Origin: Flavobacterium succinicans
GTDB lineage: Bacteria > Bacteroidota > Bacteroidia > Flavobacteriales > Flavobacteriaceae
Length of the DNA stretch: 64,000 nt
Reading direction: 5' to 3'
Assembly: GCF_001662485.1 (NCBI RefSeq)
Contig: NZ_JMTM01000074.1
Location: 62,001-126,000 of the forward strand
The first letter of the stretch is position 1. Each line of letters begins with the position of its first letter. Shown here piece by piece: positions 9,400-17,365 of this stretch. The notes under the pieces were generated by a model. It was given only the letters and a program-made list of their open reading frames with translations. It did no database searches and was not told where the DNA came from. The translations under genes were made by a program, and so were the position numbers.

Positions 9400-10701
9400 T
9401 TAATCTTCTTTTTCGCGATAAACTGCTATACTATTTCGGGAGATTCTTTTCTTAAGCCATTCTTTTAGTTTTTCTTCATCATTGGGAGTTAGATTTTTTG
9501 TACTCTTGTAAATGGCAATCGTTTTGGTAAATGTACTGTCACTATTTTCATTAAAAATGTGGTTGGCTACCGAAATGTTGCTTATTTCAGGAAACAAAAT
9601 GGCAATTTCCTCTCGTAATGCATTATTGTTGTAGCTATACGATTTGAGTTTGTTTTCTAAATTCAGAATCATGACATCTTTTTCGTTTTCTTTAGCTTTT
9701 TCGGTAGCATTATTTTCCAATATGTATTTCTTGATATCAGTGGTGTCTTGCTTAATGACTAATTCAGTATTGTCGATATGATATTTTTTAAGCAATGCAC
9801 TTAAGTTTTGAATTTCGAGCTTGGTTATTTTTTTATTTAAAAAAGCTAACTCAATACTTCTTGGGTTTTTGTTGTAATTGATTTTTTGGTACAAAATAGC
9901 AAACCCTTTGTCGTTAAATTCATCATTTAAAAAGAGCTCTACTCTTTGTTTGTATTGCTTTTCTTGGGCTAATAAATAGGCAAAATAGACACTGGGTACA
10001 ATCAATAGCACGATAAGGGTTGAAATGGTATATTTTATTTGTTTGCGGTATTTTGGATTAACATGATTGACTTCAGGATACTTTAAATATTTTACAATTA
10101 CAAAAGTGGAAATGCAAATGAATACGCAATTGATGGTGTAAAGAAAAAGCGCTCCTAGAAAATATTTCCAGTTCCCTATGGCTAAGCCATAGCCTGCGGT
10201 ACATAAAGGAGGCATCAATGCAGTAGCAATAGCAACACCAGGAATAGGATTTCCTTTTTCGACTCTTGTGATAGCGATAACTCCTACTAGTCCACCAAAA
10301 AATGCAATCAGAATATCATAAATATTGGGTGAGGTACGCGCCAACAATTCAGATTGGGTTTCTTTAAACGGACTAAGGGTAAAATAAATCGTGGAGACCA
10401 ACAAACTCACTAAAGTGGCAATAATTAGGTTTTTGGCTGCCTTTTTTAACAATTCAAAATCATAAATTCCCAAACTAAATCCCGCACCAACAATTGGTCC
10501 CATCAAAGGTGAAATGAGCATAGCGCCAATAATAACTGCGGTTGAGTTTACATTCAATCCCACCGAGGCCACCACAATAGCACATGCTAATATCCAAACG
10601 GTCGAACCTCTAAAGGAAATGTTCGACTTTACGTTTTCTAATACTTTTTGTTTGTCTTCTTCTCCTTTATGTAAATCAAGGAAATTTTGTAGTCTATTCA
10701 T
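9400..10701 (-). CDS. DUF389 family membrane protein
   Basis: A 433-residue integral membrane protein. The first half has about six hydrophobic helices (for example SLLVSTIYFTL and ALFLYTINCVFICIS) and the family-typical motifs AMLISPLMGPIVGAGF and ATALMPPLCTAGYGLA. The second half is a charged soluble domain. DUF389 proteins are widespread and of unknown function; some are described as hydrophobic-domain or transport-like proteins. The gene ends one base from the end of the convergent LysM/NlpC gene, so the two share almost no space for terminators. Confidence 0.88.
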   Translation of the reverse strand: MNRLQNFLDLHKGEEDKQKVLENVKSNISFRGSTVWILACAIVVASVGLNVNSTAVIIGAMLISPLMGPIVGAGFSLGIYDFELLKKAAKNLIIATLVSLLVSTIYFTLSPFKETQSELLARTSPNIYDILIAFFGGLVGVIAITRVEKGNPIPGVAIATALMPPLCTAGYGLAIGNWKYFLGALFLYTINCVFICISTFVIVKYLKYPEVNHVNPKYRKQIKYTISTLIVLLIVPSVYFAYLLAQEKQYKQRVELFLNDEFNDKGFAILYQKINYNKNPRSIELAFLNKKITKLEIQNLSALLKKYHIDNTELVIKQDTTDIKKYILENNATEKAKENEKDVMILNLENKLKSYSYNNNALREEIAILFPEISNISVANHIFNENSDSTFTKTIAIYKSTKNLTPNDEEKLKEWLKKRISRNSIAVYREKED

Positions 10702-10730
10702 AGTTTATAATTATTTTGAGTGCCAATTTC

Positions 10731-11273
10731 TTATTCTAAAACCACAAGTTTTAAAGTAGTTTGGACTTGCTTGGATATTTTAGTAGCTACAATAAATGGT
10801 ATTTCGATATTGAAATCATCTGTGTTTAAAACAAACGAGGAATTGATTTCCATGCCTTTGGGTACTTTTTTTAAGGAAGCTTTACAAATAATGGGCTTCG
10901 ATTTACCGCGTATTTTGATGGTACCTTTTATTTGGTATTCAGTAGGTTCTTCCGTAAGTGATTTATAATCAAATTTGTCAATAGTACCTATGAATGTGGC
11001 TTTGGGATGACGGTGGCTTTCTAAGTAATTGTCATTAAAATGTGCGCGCATTAAGTCTTTTTTGAATTGAAATTGTTTGATGAGAATAGTGCAACTGATT
11101 GCGCTGGTTTTTAATTTTACCAAACATTTCACGGATGGGTTGACAGCTTTCACTTCTTCGAATAAAGGAACCGAAGCTTCAAAATAGACGAACCCTTTAG
11201 AAGTAGACAAACACTCCTGAGCATGAATAGGTAAGAAGTAGAAAAATAAGAAAAGAAAAGAGATTTTTTTCAT
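10731..11273 (-). CDS. YceI-like family protein, exported
   Basis: A 180-residue protein starting MKKISFLFLFFYFLPIHAQ, a clear signal peptide ending at AQ. The rest is a predicted beta-rich lipocalin-like YceI fold, with the motif NYLESHRHPKATFIG and the later segment IKGTIKIRGKSKPI. YceI proteins bind polyisoprenoid or other lipids in the periplasm, but the ligand here is not known. An in-frame ATG three codons upstream is possible; the chosen start puts the positive charges at the head of the signal peptide. It lies just upstream of the DUF389 gene on the same strand, 29 bases apart, so the two may be co-transcribed. Confidence 0.85.
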   Translation of the reverse strand: MKKISFLFLFFYFLPIHAQECLSTSKGFVYFEASVPLFEEVKAVNPSVKCLVKLKTSAISCTILIKQFQFKKDLMRAHFNDNYLESHRHPKATFIGTIDKFDYKSLTEEPTEYQIKGTIKIRGKSKPIICKASLKKVPKGMEINSSFVLNTDDFNIEIPFIVATKISKQVQTTLKLVVLE

Positions 11274-11352
11274 AGGAACCAAGAAATTGAATCTCTTAAA
11301 GTTACATTATTTAATTGTTTTTAGCAATTATATTTTAGTAGACTATTTTCTC

Positions 11353-11898
11353 TTATAATTTTAAACGAATACGGTATTGCGAAAGATGTGCTAGATTTTC
11401 TGGAGAACAATATTCAAATTCTTCTTCATGTACTTCGTGCACTTTTTTGAGTTCGATTTGTTTTAAACAATTACTAAAGCGACGTACATCATCTAGGTTT
11501 TTGAGTTCTAATCCCGGAACGGAAACACTTTTGCCACTAGCGTCTTTGGCAACCATCGTAAAATAGGACGAATTACAATGCTTAATGGCGCCCGTTTGGA
11601 TGTTTTCGGCTTCTACTCGGATGCCTACAATCATTGAGCTTCGTCCTACATAATTGACTGAGGCTTTCATGGTGACCAATTCGCCAACTTCTATTGGCTG
11701 TAAAAAATTTACAGTATCGACAGAGGCGGTGACACAATAATTTCCAGAAAATTTAGAGGCACTAGCAAAAGCAATTTGATCCAACAAAGATAAAATATAG
11801 CCTCCGTGAATTTTGCCACTAAAATTAGTATGCGAAGGCAACATCAATTCTGAAATAGTAACATGAGAAGCAGATACGGGTTTGAATTCGGTAGTCAT
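11353..11898 (-). CDS. Acyl-CoA thioesterase, hotdog fold
   Basis: A 181-residue cytoplasmic hotdog-fold thioesterase of the YciA/BFIT-like group, expected to hydrolyse acyl-CoA to free acid and CoA. The diagnostic stretch is PSHTNFSGKIHGGYILSLLD, which carries the catalytic Asn/Gly/Asp pattern of the family. The hexamer-type core VTASVDTVNFLQPIEVGE follows. The C-terminal 50 residues extend past a single hotdog domain. It is 3 bases from the next gene on the minus strand, so it is likely in an operon with the small membrane protein and rmuC. Substrate chain length cannot be read from the sequence. Confidence 0.9.
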   Translation of the reverse strand: MTTEFKPVSASHVTISELMLPSHTNFSGKIHGGYILSLLDQIAFASASKFSGNYCVTASVDTVNFLQPIEVGELVTMKASVNYVGRSSMIVGIRVEAENIQTGAIKHCNSSYFTMVAKDASGKSVSVPGLELKNLDDVRRFSNCLKQIELKKVHEVHEEEFEYCSPENLAHLSQYRIRLKL

Positions 11899-11901
11899 TC
11901 C

Positions 11902-12267
11902 TTATCGATTATTAAATGGAGAGGCTTCTTTTTGAACCGAGGTGATAAAAAATCGGGTTTCGCCCCACCACATAAAAGTACGTTTTTTTTCTTCATAAGT
12001 CAAACGAACATAGTGCCCCTGAAACAACTTTAAACTGTCGATTACAGCTTGATCTTTGTCTAATACAGAAAAACGAAAAATTTGGGCACCCGAAATGCCT
12101 TGGCTCAATTCACCTTCCCAAGTTTTGATGACCACTCCTTTGTGACTCAAGCGAATCAATTCTCCAGAGCGCACACCATCACTTACAGGGATGTAATAAA
12201 TAAAAGCCATATAAATAGAAACGATTAGCACTCCAGCGAGTAGCAATAAAGCGGCAATTTTTTTCAT
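11902..12267 (-). CDS. Small membrane-anchored protein of unknown function
   Basis: A 121-residue protein with one N-terminal membrane helix (about residues 4-25, IAALLLLAGVLIVSIYMAFIYY) and a soluble remainder with a probable beta-rich domain (SHKGVVIKTWEGELSQG, FRFSVLDKDQAVID). I recognise it as a type common in Flavobacteriaceae, sometimes labelled 6-phosphogluconate dehydrogenase in annotations. That label cannot be right for a protein this small without a nucleotide-binding motif. It lies 5 bases from rmuC and 3 from the thioesterase, so it is very probably in the same operon. Function unknown. Confidence 0.75.
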   Translation of the reverse strand: MKKIAALLLLAGVLIVSIYMAFIYYIPVSDGVRSGELIRLSHKGVVIKTWEGELSQGISGAQIFRFSVLDKDQAVIDSLKLFQGHYVRLTYEEKKRTFMWWGETRFFITSVQKEASPFNNR

Positions 12268-12272
12268 TTGTT

Positions 12273-13643
12273 TTAGTTTATAAGGTTGTTGGTATCATTT
12301 TCAGCTCTTTTTAATACATTTTCGGGCAAAGCTTTTTTGGCTTTGGCCCCCATCTTTTTTAATTTTTCTACACTTACAATTAGGTTGCCTTTGCCCTCCA
12401 CTAGCTTATTCATGGCAGCTCCGTATTCCACTTTACTCTCGTCGATTTTCTTTCCTATTTTGATTAAATCACCTACAAAACCTTCAAACTTATCATACAA
12501 AGCTCCGGCTTGACGGGCGATTTCAACGGCATTTTCTTGTTGTTTTTGGTTGGTCCACATACTATCAATTGTTCGCAAAGTCGCCAATAGCGTAGAAGGG
12601 GTAACAATTACAATATTCTTTTCAAAAGCTTTATTGTACAAGCTGGTATCTTCATTTAACGCAATGGCAAAAGCCGGCTCTATCGGAATAAAAAGCAATA
12701 CAAAATCGGGACTTTCCATTTGGTACAAATCCTGATAATTTTTCTCCCCCAATTGATCGACATGACGTTTGATGGATAAAACATGTTCTTTTAACAACTG
12801 TGTTTTGGTCAGTTCATCGTCTTCGTTAATGTATTTTTCATAGGCAGTTAAAGAAACTTTCGAATCGACAATCATTTTTTTGCCATCAGGCAGGTTAATC
12901 ACCACGTCTGGAAACACACGATTACCGGCTTCGGTAACGTGACTTTGTTGCACTTCGTATTCACGTCCTTTCTCTAAGCCCGACTTCTCGAGCACGCGTT
13001 CTAATACCAGTTCGCCCCAATTCCCTTGCATTTTACTATCGCCTTTTAATGCTTTGGTCAAGTTGATGGTTTCCTTGCTCATTTGTAAATGCATTTCGCG
13101 AAGCCCTAGAATTTGCTGACGCAGCGCCGCATGATAATCAATGCTTTCTTTGTGGGTATCTTCGACTTTTTTCTCGAATAACTGAATCTTATCTTGAAGC
13201 GGACTTAAGATATTTTTCATGTTTTCTTTGTTTTGCTCAGTAAATTTATTCGATTTTTCATCTAGAATTTTGTTGGCCAGATTTTCAAATTCTTTGGTGA
13301 ATTTTTCCTGAAGTTGTTCCACCTCATTTTTTTGTTCTTTATGACGCTCTAACAAATTATCAAAATCCACTTCTTTTTTAGAGAGTTGAATGGCCAAACT
13401 ATCTTTTTCATTTCGAATGATTTCTTTTTCTTGAAGACTATTTTGCAATTGTTTTTCGAAAGTAGTTTTATCAAGTATAGCTTGTTCTTTTTGTTGTTGT
13501 AGCAAATGTTGAGCAGCATTGATTTTTTCTTCTAAGCTTATTTTTTGAGTGTCAAAACGAGCCGAAAACAACAGTTTGCCTATAAAAAGACCAAGACCAA
13601 GCGCAACGATAAAAACCAATAAAAAAGAAAATAATTCAGACAT
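12273..13643 (-). CDS. rmuC: DNA recombination protein RmuC
   Basis: A 456-residue protein with an N-terminal membrane helix (LFSFLLVFIVALGLGLFIGKLLF) and a long coiled coil to about residue 190. The conserved RmuC nuclease-like core follows, with motifs MQGNWGELVLERVLEKSGL, FPDVVINLPDGKKMIVDSKV and VIVTPSTLLATLRTI. The PDVVxxLPD...DSK pattern matches the restriction-endonuclease-like catalytic region. RmuC family members limit DNA rearrangement in E. coli. It heads the minus-strand operon with the two following genes. Its 5' end lies about 125 bases from the CRISPR array, but there is no sign of a functional link. Confidence 0.93.
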   Translation of the reverse strand: MSELFSFLLVFIVALGLGLFIGKLLFSARFDTQKISLEEKINAAQHLLQQQKEQAILDKTTFEKQLQNSLQEKEIIRNEKDSLAIQLSKKEVDFDNLLERHKEQKNEVEQLQEKFTKEFENLANKILDEKSNKFTEQNKENMKNILSPLQDKIQLFEKKVEDTHKESIDYHAALRQQILGLREMHLQMSKETINLTKALKGDSKMQGNWGELVLERVLEKSGLEKGREYEVQQSHVTEAGNRVFPDVVINLPDGKKMIVDSKVSLTAYEKYINEDDELTKTQLLKEHVLSIKRHVDQLGEKNYQDLYQMESPDFVLLFIPIEPAFAIALNEDTSLYNKAFEKNIVIVTPSTLLATLRTIDSMWTNQKQQENAVEIARQAGALYDKFEGFVGDLIKIGKKIDESKVEYGAAMNKLVEGKGNLIVSVEKLKKMGAKAKKALPENVLKRAENDTNNLIN

Positions 13644-13767
13644 GGAGGATAGTTTTTTTTGAAAAGTAAAAGTAAGAATTAAAAATGTAGTTTTAAGTGG
13701 ACTTAAAGATATAAAAAAAGTCCCACCGAAGCAGGACTAAAGGTTTTCACCTACGGCATATAGCCTT

Positions 13768-14453
13768 ATTGTGATAAGATTAAAGATTAGAAGACACGAT
13801 ATTTACAAATACTACAAAGCACAGGTTAAAAAAGTTGTGGTTTGATTAAAGATTAGAAGACACGATATTTGCTTTTAGGTGTTGTGATAATGATCGTTAG
13901 TTGTGGTTTGATTAAAGATTAGAAGACACGATATTTCGTCAGGAGATGTACTTATCGCGTGAGAGTTGTGGTTTGATTAAAGATTAGAAGACACGATATT
14001 TCGCTTACTTTATCGAATTCAGATTGCCAAGTTGTGGTTTGATTAAAGATTAGAAGACACGATATTTGCAAAACAAAATTACAAGTATGCGTGAACGTTG
14101 TGGTTTGATTAAAGATTAGAAGACACGATATTATTATCTCTAACGGTATTTGCTTAACGCCTGTTGTGGTTTGATTAAAGATTAGAAGACACGATATTAT
14201 AATTCTTCAATCAACGGAAGTCCGCTTAGTTGTGGTTTGATTAAAGATTAGAAGACACGATATTTTCAGGAAAATATTGCAAAAGCCAGACAAAGTTGTG
14301 GTTTGATTAAAGATTAGAAGACACGATATTTGTGTGTGTGTGTGTGTGTGTGGTTGTGGTTTGATTAAAGATTAGAAGACACGATATTATTGGAGCGCAA
14401 AGGTAGTGATTGTCTGTGTTGTGGTTTGATTAAAGATTAGAAGACACGATATT
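13768..14453 (+). CRISPR. CRISPR array: 11 repeats of 36 bp, 10 spacers
   Basis: Repeats of 36 bp begin GTTGTGGTTTGATTA and end AGACACGATATT. They start at 13768, 13834, 13900, 13965, 14031, 14097, 14163, 14229, 14295, 14353 and 14418. Ten are identical; the first has four changes in its first ten bases. Spacers are 29-30 bp except the ninth (14331-14352), which is 22 bp and consists only of TG repeated 11 times. A 36-bp repeat starting GTTGT and ending ATT, with a spacing near 66 bp, is typical of type II systems, and the plus strand is the expected crRNA sense. The degenerate repeat at the left end suggests that new spacers enter at the right, next to cas2. Confidence 0.98.
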
Positions 14454-14505
14454 AGTTGGTGTGCTACCTTCTAATAATCAAGAGATTAATTGAAAATATC
14501 GTCAT
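14454..14505 (+). ncRNA. Candidate anti-repeat (tracrRNA-like) segment beside the array
   Basis: CTTCTAATAATCAA at 14468-14481 is complementary to repeat positions 9-14 and 19-26, giving 14 base pairs with a four-base bulge (AAAG) on the repeat side. AATATCGT at 14495-14502 is complementary to the last eight bases of the repeat. A strong hairpin with a T run follows on the plus strand. This has the layout of a short tracrRNA, but the complementarity is partial and no promoter is evident, so it may instead be part of the array leader. Confidence 0.35.
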
Positions 14506-14558
14506 AAAAAATGCCTCTTTTTTGCCCTGATAAAGCAAGATTGAGGCATTTTTTATTT
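14506..14558. terminator. Bidirectional terminator between cas2 and the array
   Basis: A 12-bp stem, AAAAAATGCCTC with GAGGCATTTTTT, encloses a 25-base loop. T runs occur on both strands, so it can end cas1-cas2 transcripts on the minus strand and any transcript leaving the array region on the plus strand. Confidence 0.75.
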
Positions 14559-14564
14559 TGTAGT

Positions 14565-14894
14565 TTAAAACAGTTCCAATTGTGTGGGTTGGGGAGCTTT
14601 TGGTACTTCGGCTTTGCCCCAAAAATTCATAATGTTGCCAAATTGTTTGTCGGTGATGCGAAGTATACTTACTTTTCCCATAGGAGGTAAGAGTTGGTGA
14701 ATCCTTTTTTCGTGTACATCGGCGCTTTCACTACTGGCACAATGCCGGATATATACCGAAAATTGCATCATACTGAAACCGTCTTTGAGCAAATTACCTC
14801 TAAATTGAGAAGCGTTTCTTCTATCCTTTTTGGTTTCGGTGGGCAGGTCAAAAAATACAAATAACCACATAATTCGGTAGCCGTTTAAGTCCAT
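14565..14894 (-). CDS. cas2: CRISPR-associated endonuclease Cas2 (type II-like)
   Basis: A 109-residue Cas2 of the ferredoxin-like fold that pairs with Cas1 in the spacer-integration complex. The N-terminal strand carries the conserved acidic residue Asp16 in FVFFDLPTET, the FDLP variant usual in type II proteins. The segment MMQFSVYIRHCAS is the second conserved strand, and the C-terminus ends in QLELF. The start overlaps the 3' end of cas1 by 10 bases, so the two are translationally coupled. The bidirectional terminator lies just downstream, separating cas2 from the array. Confidence 0.95.
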   Translation of the reverse strand: MDLNGYRIMWLFVFFDLPTETKKDRRNASQFRGNLLKDGFSMMQFSVYIRHCASSESADVHEKRIHQLLPPMGKVSILRITDKQFGNIMNFWGKAEVPKAPQPTQLELF

Positions 14895-15778
14895 AGTTTA
14901 GGATATTTTATTTTCTTGCGTTCGCCAGTATAGCATTGCTGCAAGGAACTGGCGGTTTTTTGTAACGCCACCATCAACGGACTCTTTTCGTCTTCAAAAT
15001 AAACGGTTTGCGTTAGTAGTTGTAATAAGTCAGCTTTGATCTTAGTGTTGAGGTCTTGTTCTTCATGCTGATGTACGATTGCAAATACTTTTTCATCCAC
15101 GAGCGGGCGAAAGGGTTCCATAATATCATCGGCCAGCGCAAAAGCATTGTATTTGCTTTTATGATGAATACCTAAGGTGTTCAATAGTCCGCTACCCGAA
15201 AGGGCTCTTGCAGTGGCGGCTCTCAAAATTGCATAACCGTAATTGAGAAAATTATTGGGATAATCACCAAATCGTTCCCTTTTGAAGGCGATGTCCGTAG
15301 TTTCAAAAAAGCGTTTCCAATAGTGACTTGCAGCAACGCCTTCCATATTGCTACTATCGCCACTCAATACTTTGGAAGCCAAAAAAGGCAAGGTGTTTTG
15401 TTGGCCAGTTAATTTTTGGAGTAAAAGACCTTGATTAGTAATTTTTTCGATTATGGTTTGCTGCCACAATTGTTTTTTGAGAGGTAAGGAGGCTTCGATT
15501 TGATTTTTGAAGATTTCTTGCTGGATATGATGGCTATTCAAATTGAGAAATTGCCCGTTGGGGAGGTGGTTTTTATTACAAATAATCACTGCCGAATTGT
15601 TTTCGATTAACAAATTCATGGCGGGAATGCTTATGTAAATTTCGGGATGATCCAAAACCAAAAAACCGATTTCTTCAATGGGAATGGTTCCTTCTCTAGT
15701 TTCGGATTTAATGATGAGCTGTAAATTTTTGGCTGAAATAGATGATTTGTTTTCTATTAAAAGGGTTTTTTTTAGCAT
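14885..15778 (-). CDS. cas1: CRISPR-associated endonuclease Cas1 (type II-like)
   Basis: A 297-residue Cas1 integrase, the catalytic subunit for inserting new spacers. The three metal ligands can be placed: Glu146 (SNMEGVAASHYW), His205 or His206 (LGIHHKSKYN) and Glu221 (DDIMEPFRPLVD). The N-terminal beta domain ends near residue 80. The IHHKSKYNAFALADDIMEPFRP sequence is characteristic of type II Cas1. Only 160 bases separate this start from the next gene's start, so no cas9 lies upstream as it would in a complete II-C locus. It is transcribed with cas2 towards the array. Confidence 0.96.
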   Translation of the reverse strand: MLKKTLLIENKSSISAKNLQLIIKSETREGTIPIEEIGFLVLDHPEIYISIPAMNLLIENNSAVIICNKNHLPNGQFLNLNSHHIQQEIFKNQIEASLPLKKQLWQQTIIEKITNQGLLLQKLTGQQNTLPFLASKVLSGDSSNMEGVAASHYWKRFFETTDIAFKRERFGDYPNNFLNYGYAILRAATARALSGSGLLNTLGIHHKSKYNAFALADDIMEPFRPLVDEKVFAIVHQHEEQDLNTKIKADLLQLLTQTVYFEDEKSPLMVALQKTASSLQQCYTGERKKIKYPKLWT

Positions 15779-15889
15779 TTTATTTGGTTTAAGTGGTTGT
15801 TAGTGAGCGAAATAGTATCAAAAGGCATGCCCCTTTCATTGCTATTGCTAAGGGGTGATTTATTTAACGATTCCTTATAGAGTTCTGGT

Positions 15890-15921
15890 TTGTTTAATGA
15901 TAAAACGATGTCGTATATTTG
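15890..15921 (+). promoter_or_regulatory. Promoter of the nucleotide pyrophosphatase gene
   Basis: A TTG at 15890 lies 21 bases before TATATTTG at 15914-15921, a full match to the Bacteroidetes -33/-7 promoter. Its position rules out the in-frame ATG at 15855 as the start and supports the ATG at 15939. Confidence 0.75.
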
Positions 15922-15938
15922 TTGACAAAATACTACAG

Positions 15939-17129
15939 ATGAAATACTTATATTTAGCGGTGCTATGGATAGTCAGTTTTGGAATAACAGCGCAAGAGCA
16001 ACAAAAACCATATGTAATTTTAGTTTCCTTAGACGGATTTAGATGGGATTATCCTCAATATTTTGAAACCCCCAATTTGGATAGCTTGGCAAAATATGGG
16101 GTAAAAGCCGAGTCCATGCAACCCAGTTACCCAACCAAAACCTTTCCTAATCATTATGCTATGGTTACAGGTTTATATCCAGACCATCATGGGATAATCA
16201 ATAATAATTTTTATGATCCCGCAACCCAAAAAATATTTACCCTAAAAACCGCTGCCAAAAAAAATGGCGAATTCTATGGAGGGAATCCCATTTGGAATCT
16301 TGCCGAAGAACAAGGGGTTAAAGCAGCTTGTTTCTATTGGCCAGGTTCAGACACCGGTGTAAAAAGTGCCAGTATTTTCAAAGAATATGACGAATCAGTC
16401 AGTTATGAAAGCAGAATTAATACCGTAATCGAGTGGCTCAGCCTTCCCGAAGCCAATCGTCCGCATTTAATTACCTTGTATTTTGATCAGCCCGATGAAA
16501 CAGGACACAATTACGGCCCCATGTCGGAAGAAAATAAAAAAATGGTGCCACAAGTAGATGCTGTTATTGGGCAACTTATGCAAAAGTTAGACGCACTTCC
16601 AATCGGAAAAGAAATCAACTTGATTGTAGTTTCAGATCACGGAATGACGGACATTAGCAACGACAAAAAAGTCGCTATTTTAGACTATCTGAAACCAGAA
16701 TGGTACGGATATGCCGCTGTAATCAACCCGATTATGAGTATTGAAGCTAAACCTGGATATAAAAAAGCTATTGCCGACGCTTTAAAAAATGTGCCCCACA
16801 TCAAATGGTATCCTACTAACGAAGTACCTGAAAGATTTCATTTTGGTACCAATCCAAGAGCTTTAGATTTTGTAGTTGAAGCAGAGGCGGGGTATAGTTT
16901 GGTCAACAAACTAGAGCAAAAAGTAAGCGGTGGCACGCATGGTTACGATAATACTATGAAAGACATGCAAGCAATTTTTTATGCCAAAGGCCCGAATTTC
17001 AACAGGGGAAAAGAAGTAAAGTCTTTTCGTAACGTTAGTGTTTATCCATTAATTGCTACTATTTTGGGATTAAAAACGGAGACTATAGATGGTGATTTGG
17101 ATGAGGTAAAAGAGATGTTGAAAAAGTAA
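15939..17129 (+). CDS. Secreted ecto-nucleotide pyrophosphatase/phosphodiesterase family protein
   Basis: A 396-residue enzyme of the alkaline phosphatase superfamily, NPP branch, which cleaves nucleotide pyrophosphates or phosphodiesters with two zinc ions. The start at 15939 gives a clean signal peptide (MKYLYLAVLWIVSFGITAQ) and lies just after a strong promoter. Upstream in-frame start codons would put that promoter inside the gene. Metal and catalytic motifs are present: VSLDGFRWD, the nucleophile loop PTKTFPNHYAMVTGLYP with its Thr, DQPDETGHNYGP, VVSDHGM and GGTHGYDN. The length is typical. The protein is probably periplasmic and serves nucleotide scavenging. It faces away from cas1 and is unlikely to be related to the CRISPR locus. 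Confidence 0.93.
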   Translation: MKYLYLAVLWIVSFGITAQEQQKPYVILVSLDGFRWDYPQYFETPNLDSLAKYGVKAESMQPSYPTKTFPNHYAMVTGLYPDHHGIINNNFYDPATQKIFTLKTAAKKNGEFYGGNPIWNLAEEQGVKAACFYWPGSDTGVKSASIFKEYDESVSYESRINTVIEWLSLPEANRPHLITLYFDQPDETGHNYGPMSEENKKMVPQVDAVIGQLMQKLDALPIGKEINLIVVSDHGMTDISNDKKVAILDYLKPEWYGYAAVINPIMSIEAKPGYKKAIADALKNVPHIKWYPTNEVPERFHFGTNPRALDFVVEAEAGYSLVNKLEQKVSGGTHGYDNTMKDMQAIFYAKGPNFNRGKEVKSFRNVSVYPLIATILGLKTETIDGDLDEVKEMLKK

Positions 17130-17365
17130 AATAGCAAGGAGGCTGCAGGACTATCCGTAGCTGACGCCAAATAGTCAAAGGATTAAAACATATTTTGCCT
17201 CGCTGTGCCTTTGTGTGCAATTGGTTTTGCAAAGCCACAGTATACAGTTAAGATGAGTGAAAAGGGATGGCCAATGCAGATCAAAAGGATGCTTTGAAAG
17301 AGAACCTTTTGAAAAAAAAGGCCTTGATTGAGTCAAGACCTTTCGCAGTAATTTAAAAAATAGAC
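17130..17365. other. Intergenic gap between convergent genes
   Basis: It contains a CTCGCTGTGCCTTTGTGTG segment of the kind often repeated between Flavobacterium genes, and a hairpin that acts as a terminator for the minus-strand gene. No reading frame of note is visible. Confidence 0.5.
17312..17343 (-). terminator. Terminator of the outer membrane protein gene (minus strand)
   Basis: On the minus strand, AAGGTCTTGA pairs with TCAAGGCCTT around a short loop, and a run of eight T follows. It lies 22 bases after the stop codon of the beta-barrel gene. Confidence 0.8.

Noticed and set aside
13870..13899. Similarity of spacer 2 (TTGTGATAA) to the degenerate first repeat
   Set aside because: A nine-base match is too short to support a shared origin; the two sites differ otherwise.
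15855..15938. Upstream start for the nucleotide pyrophosphatase
   Set aside because: A strong -33/-7 promoter lies within this stretch, and the signal peptide begins at 15939.
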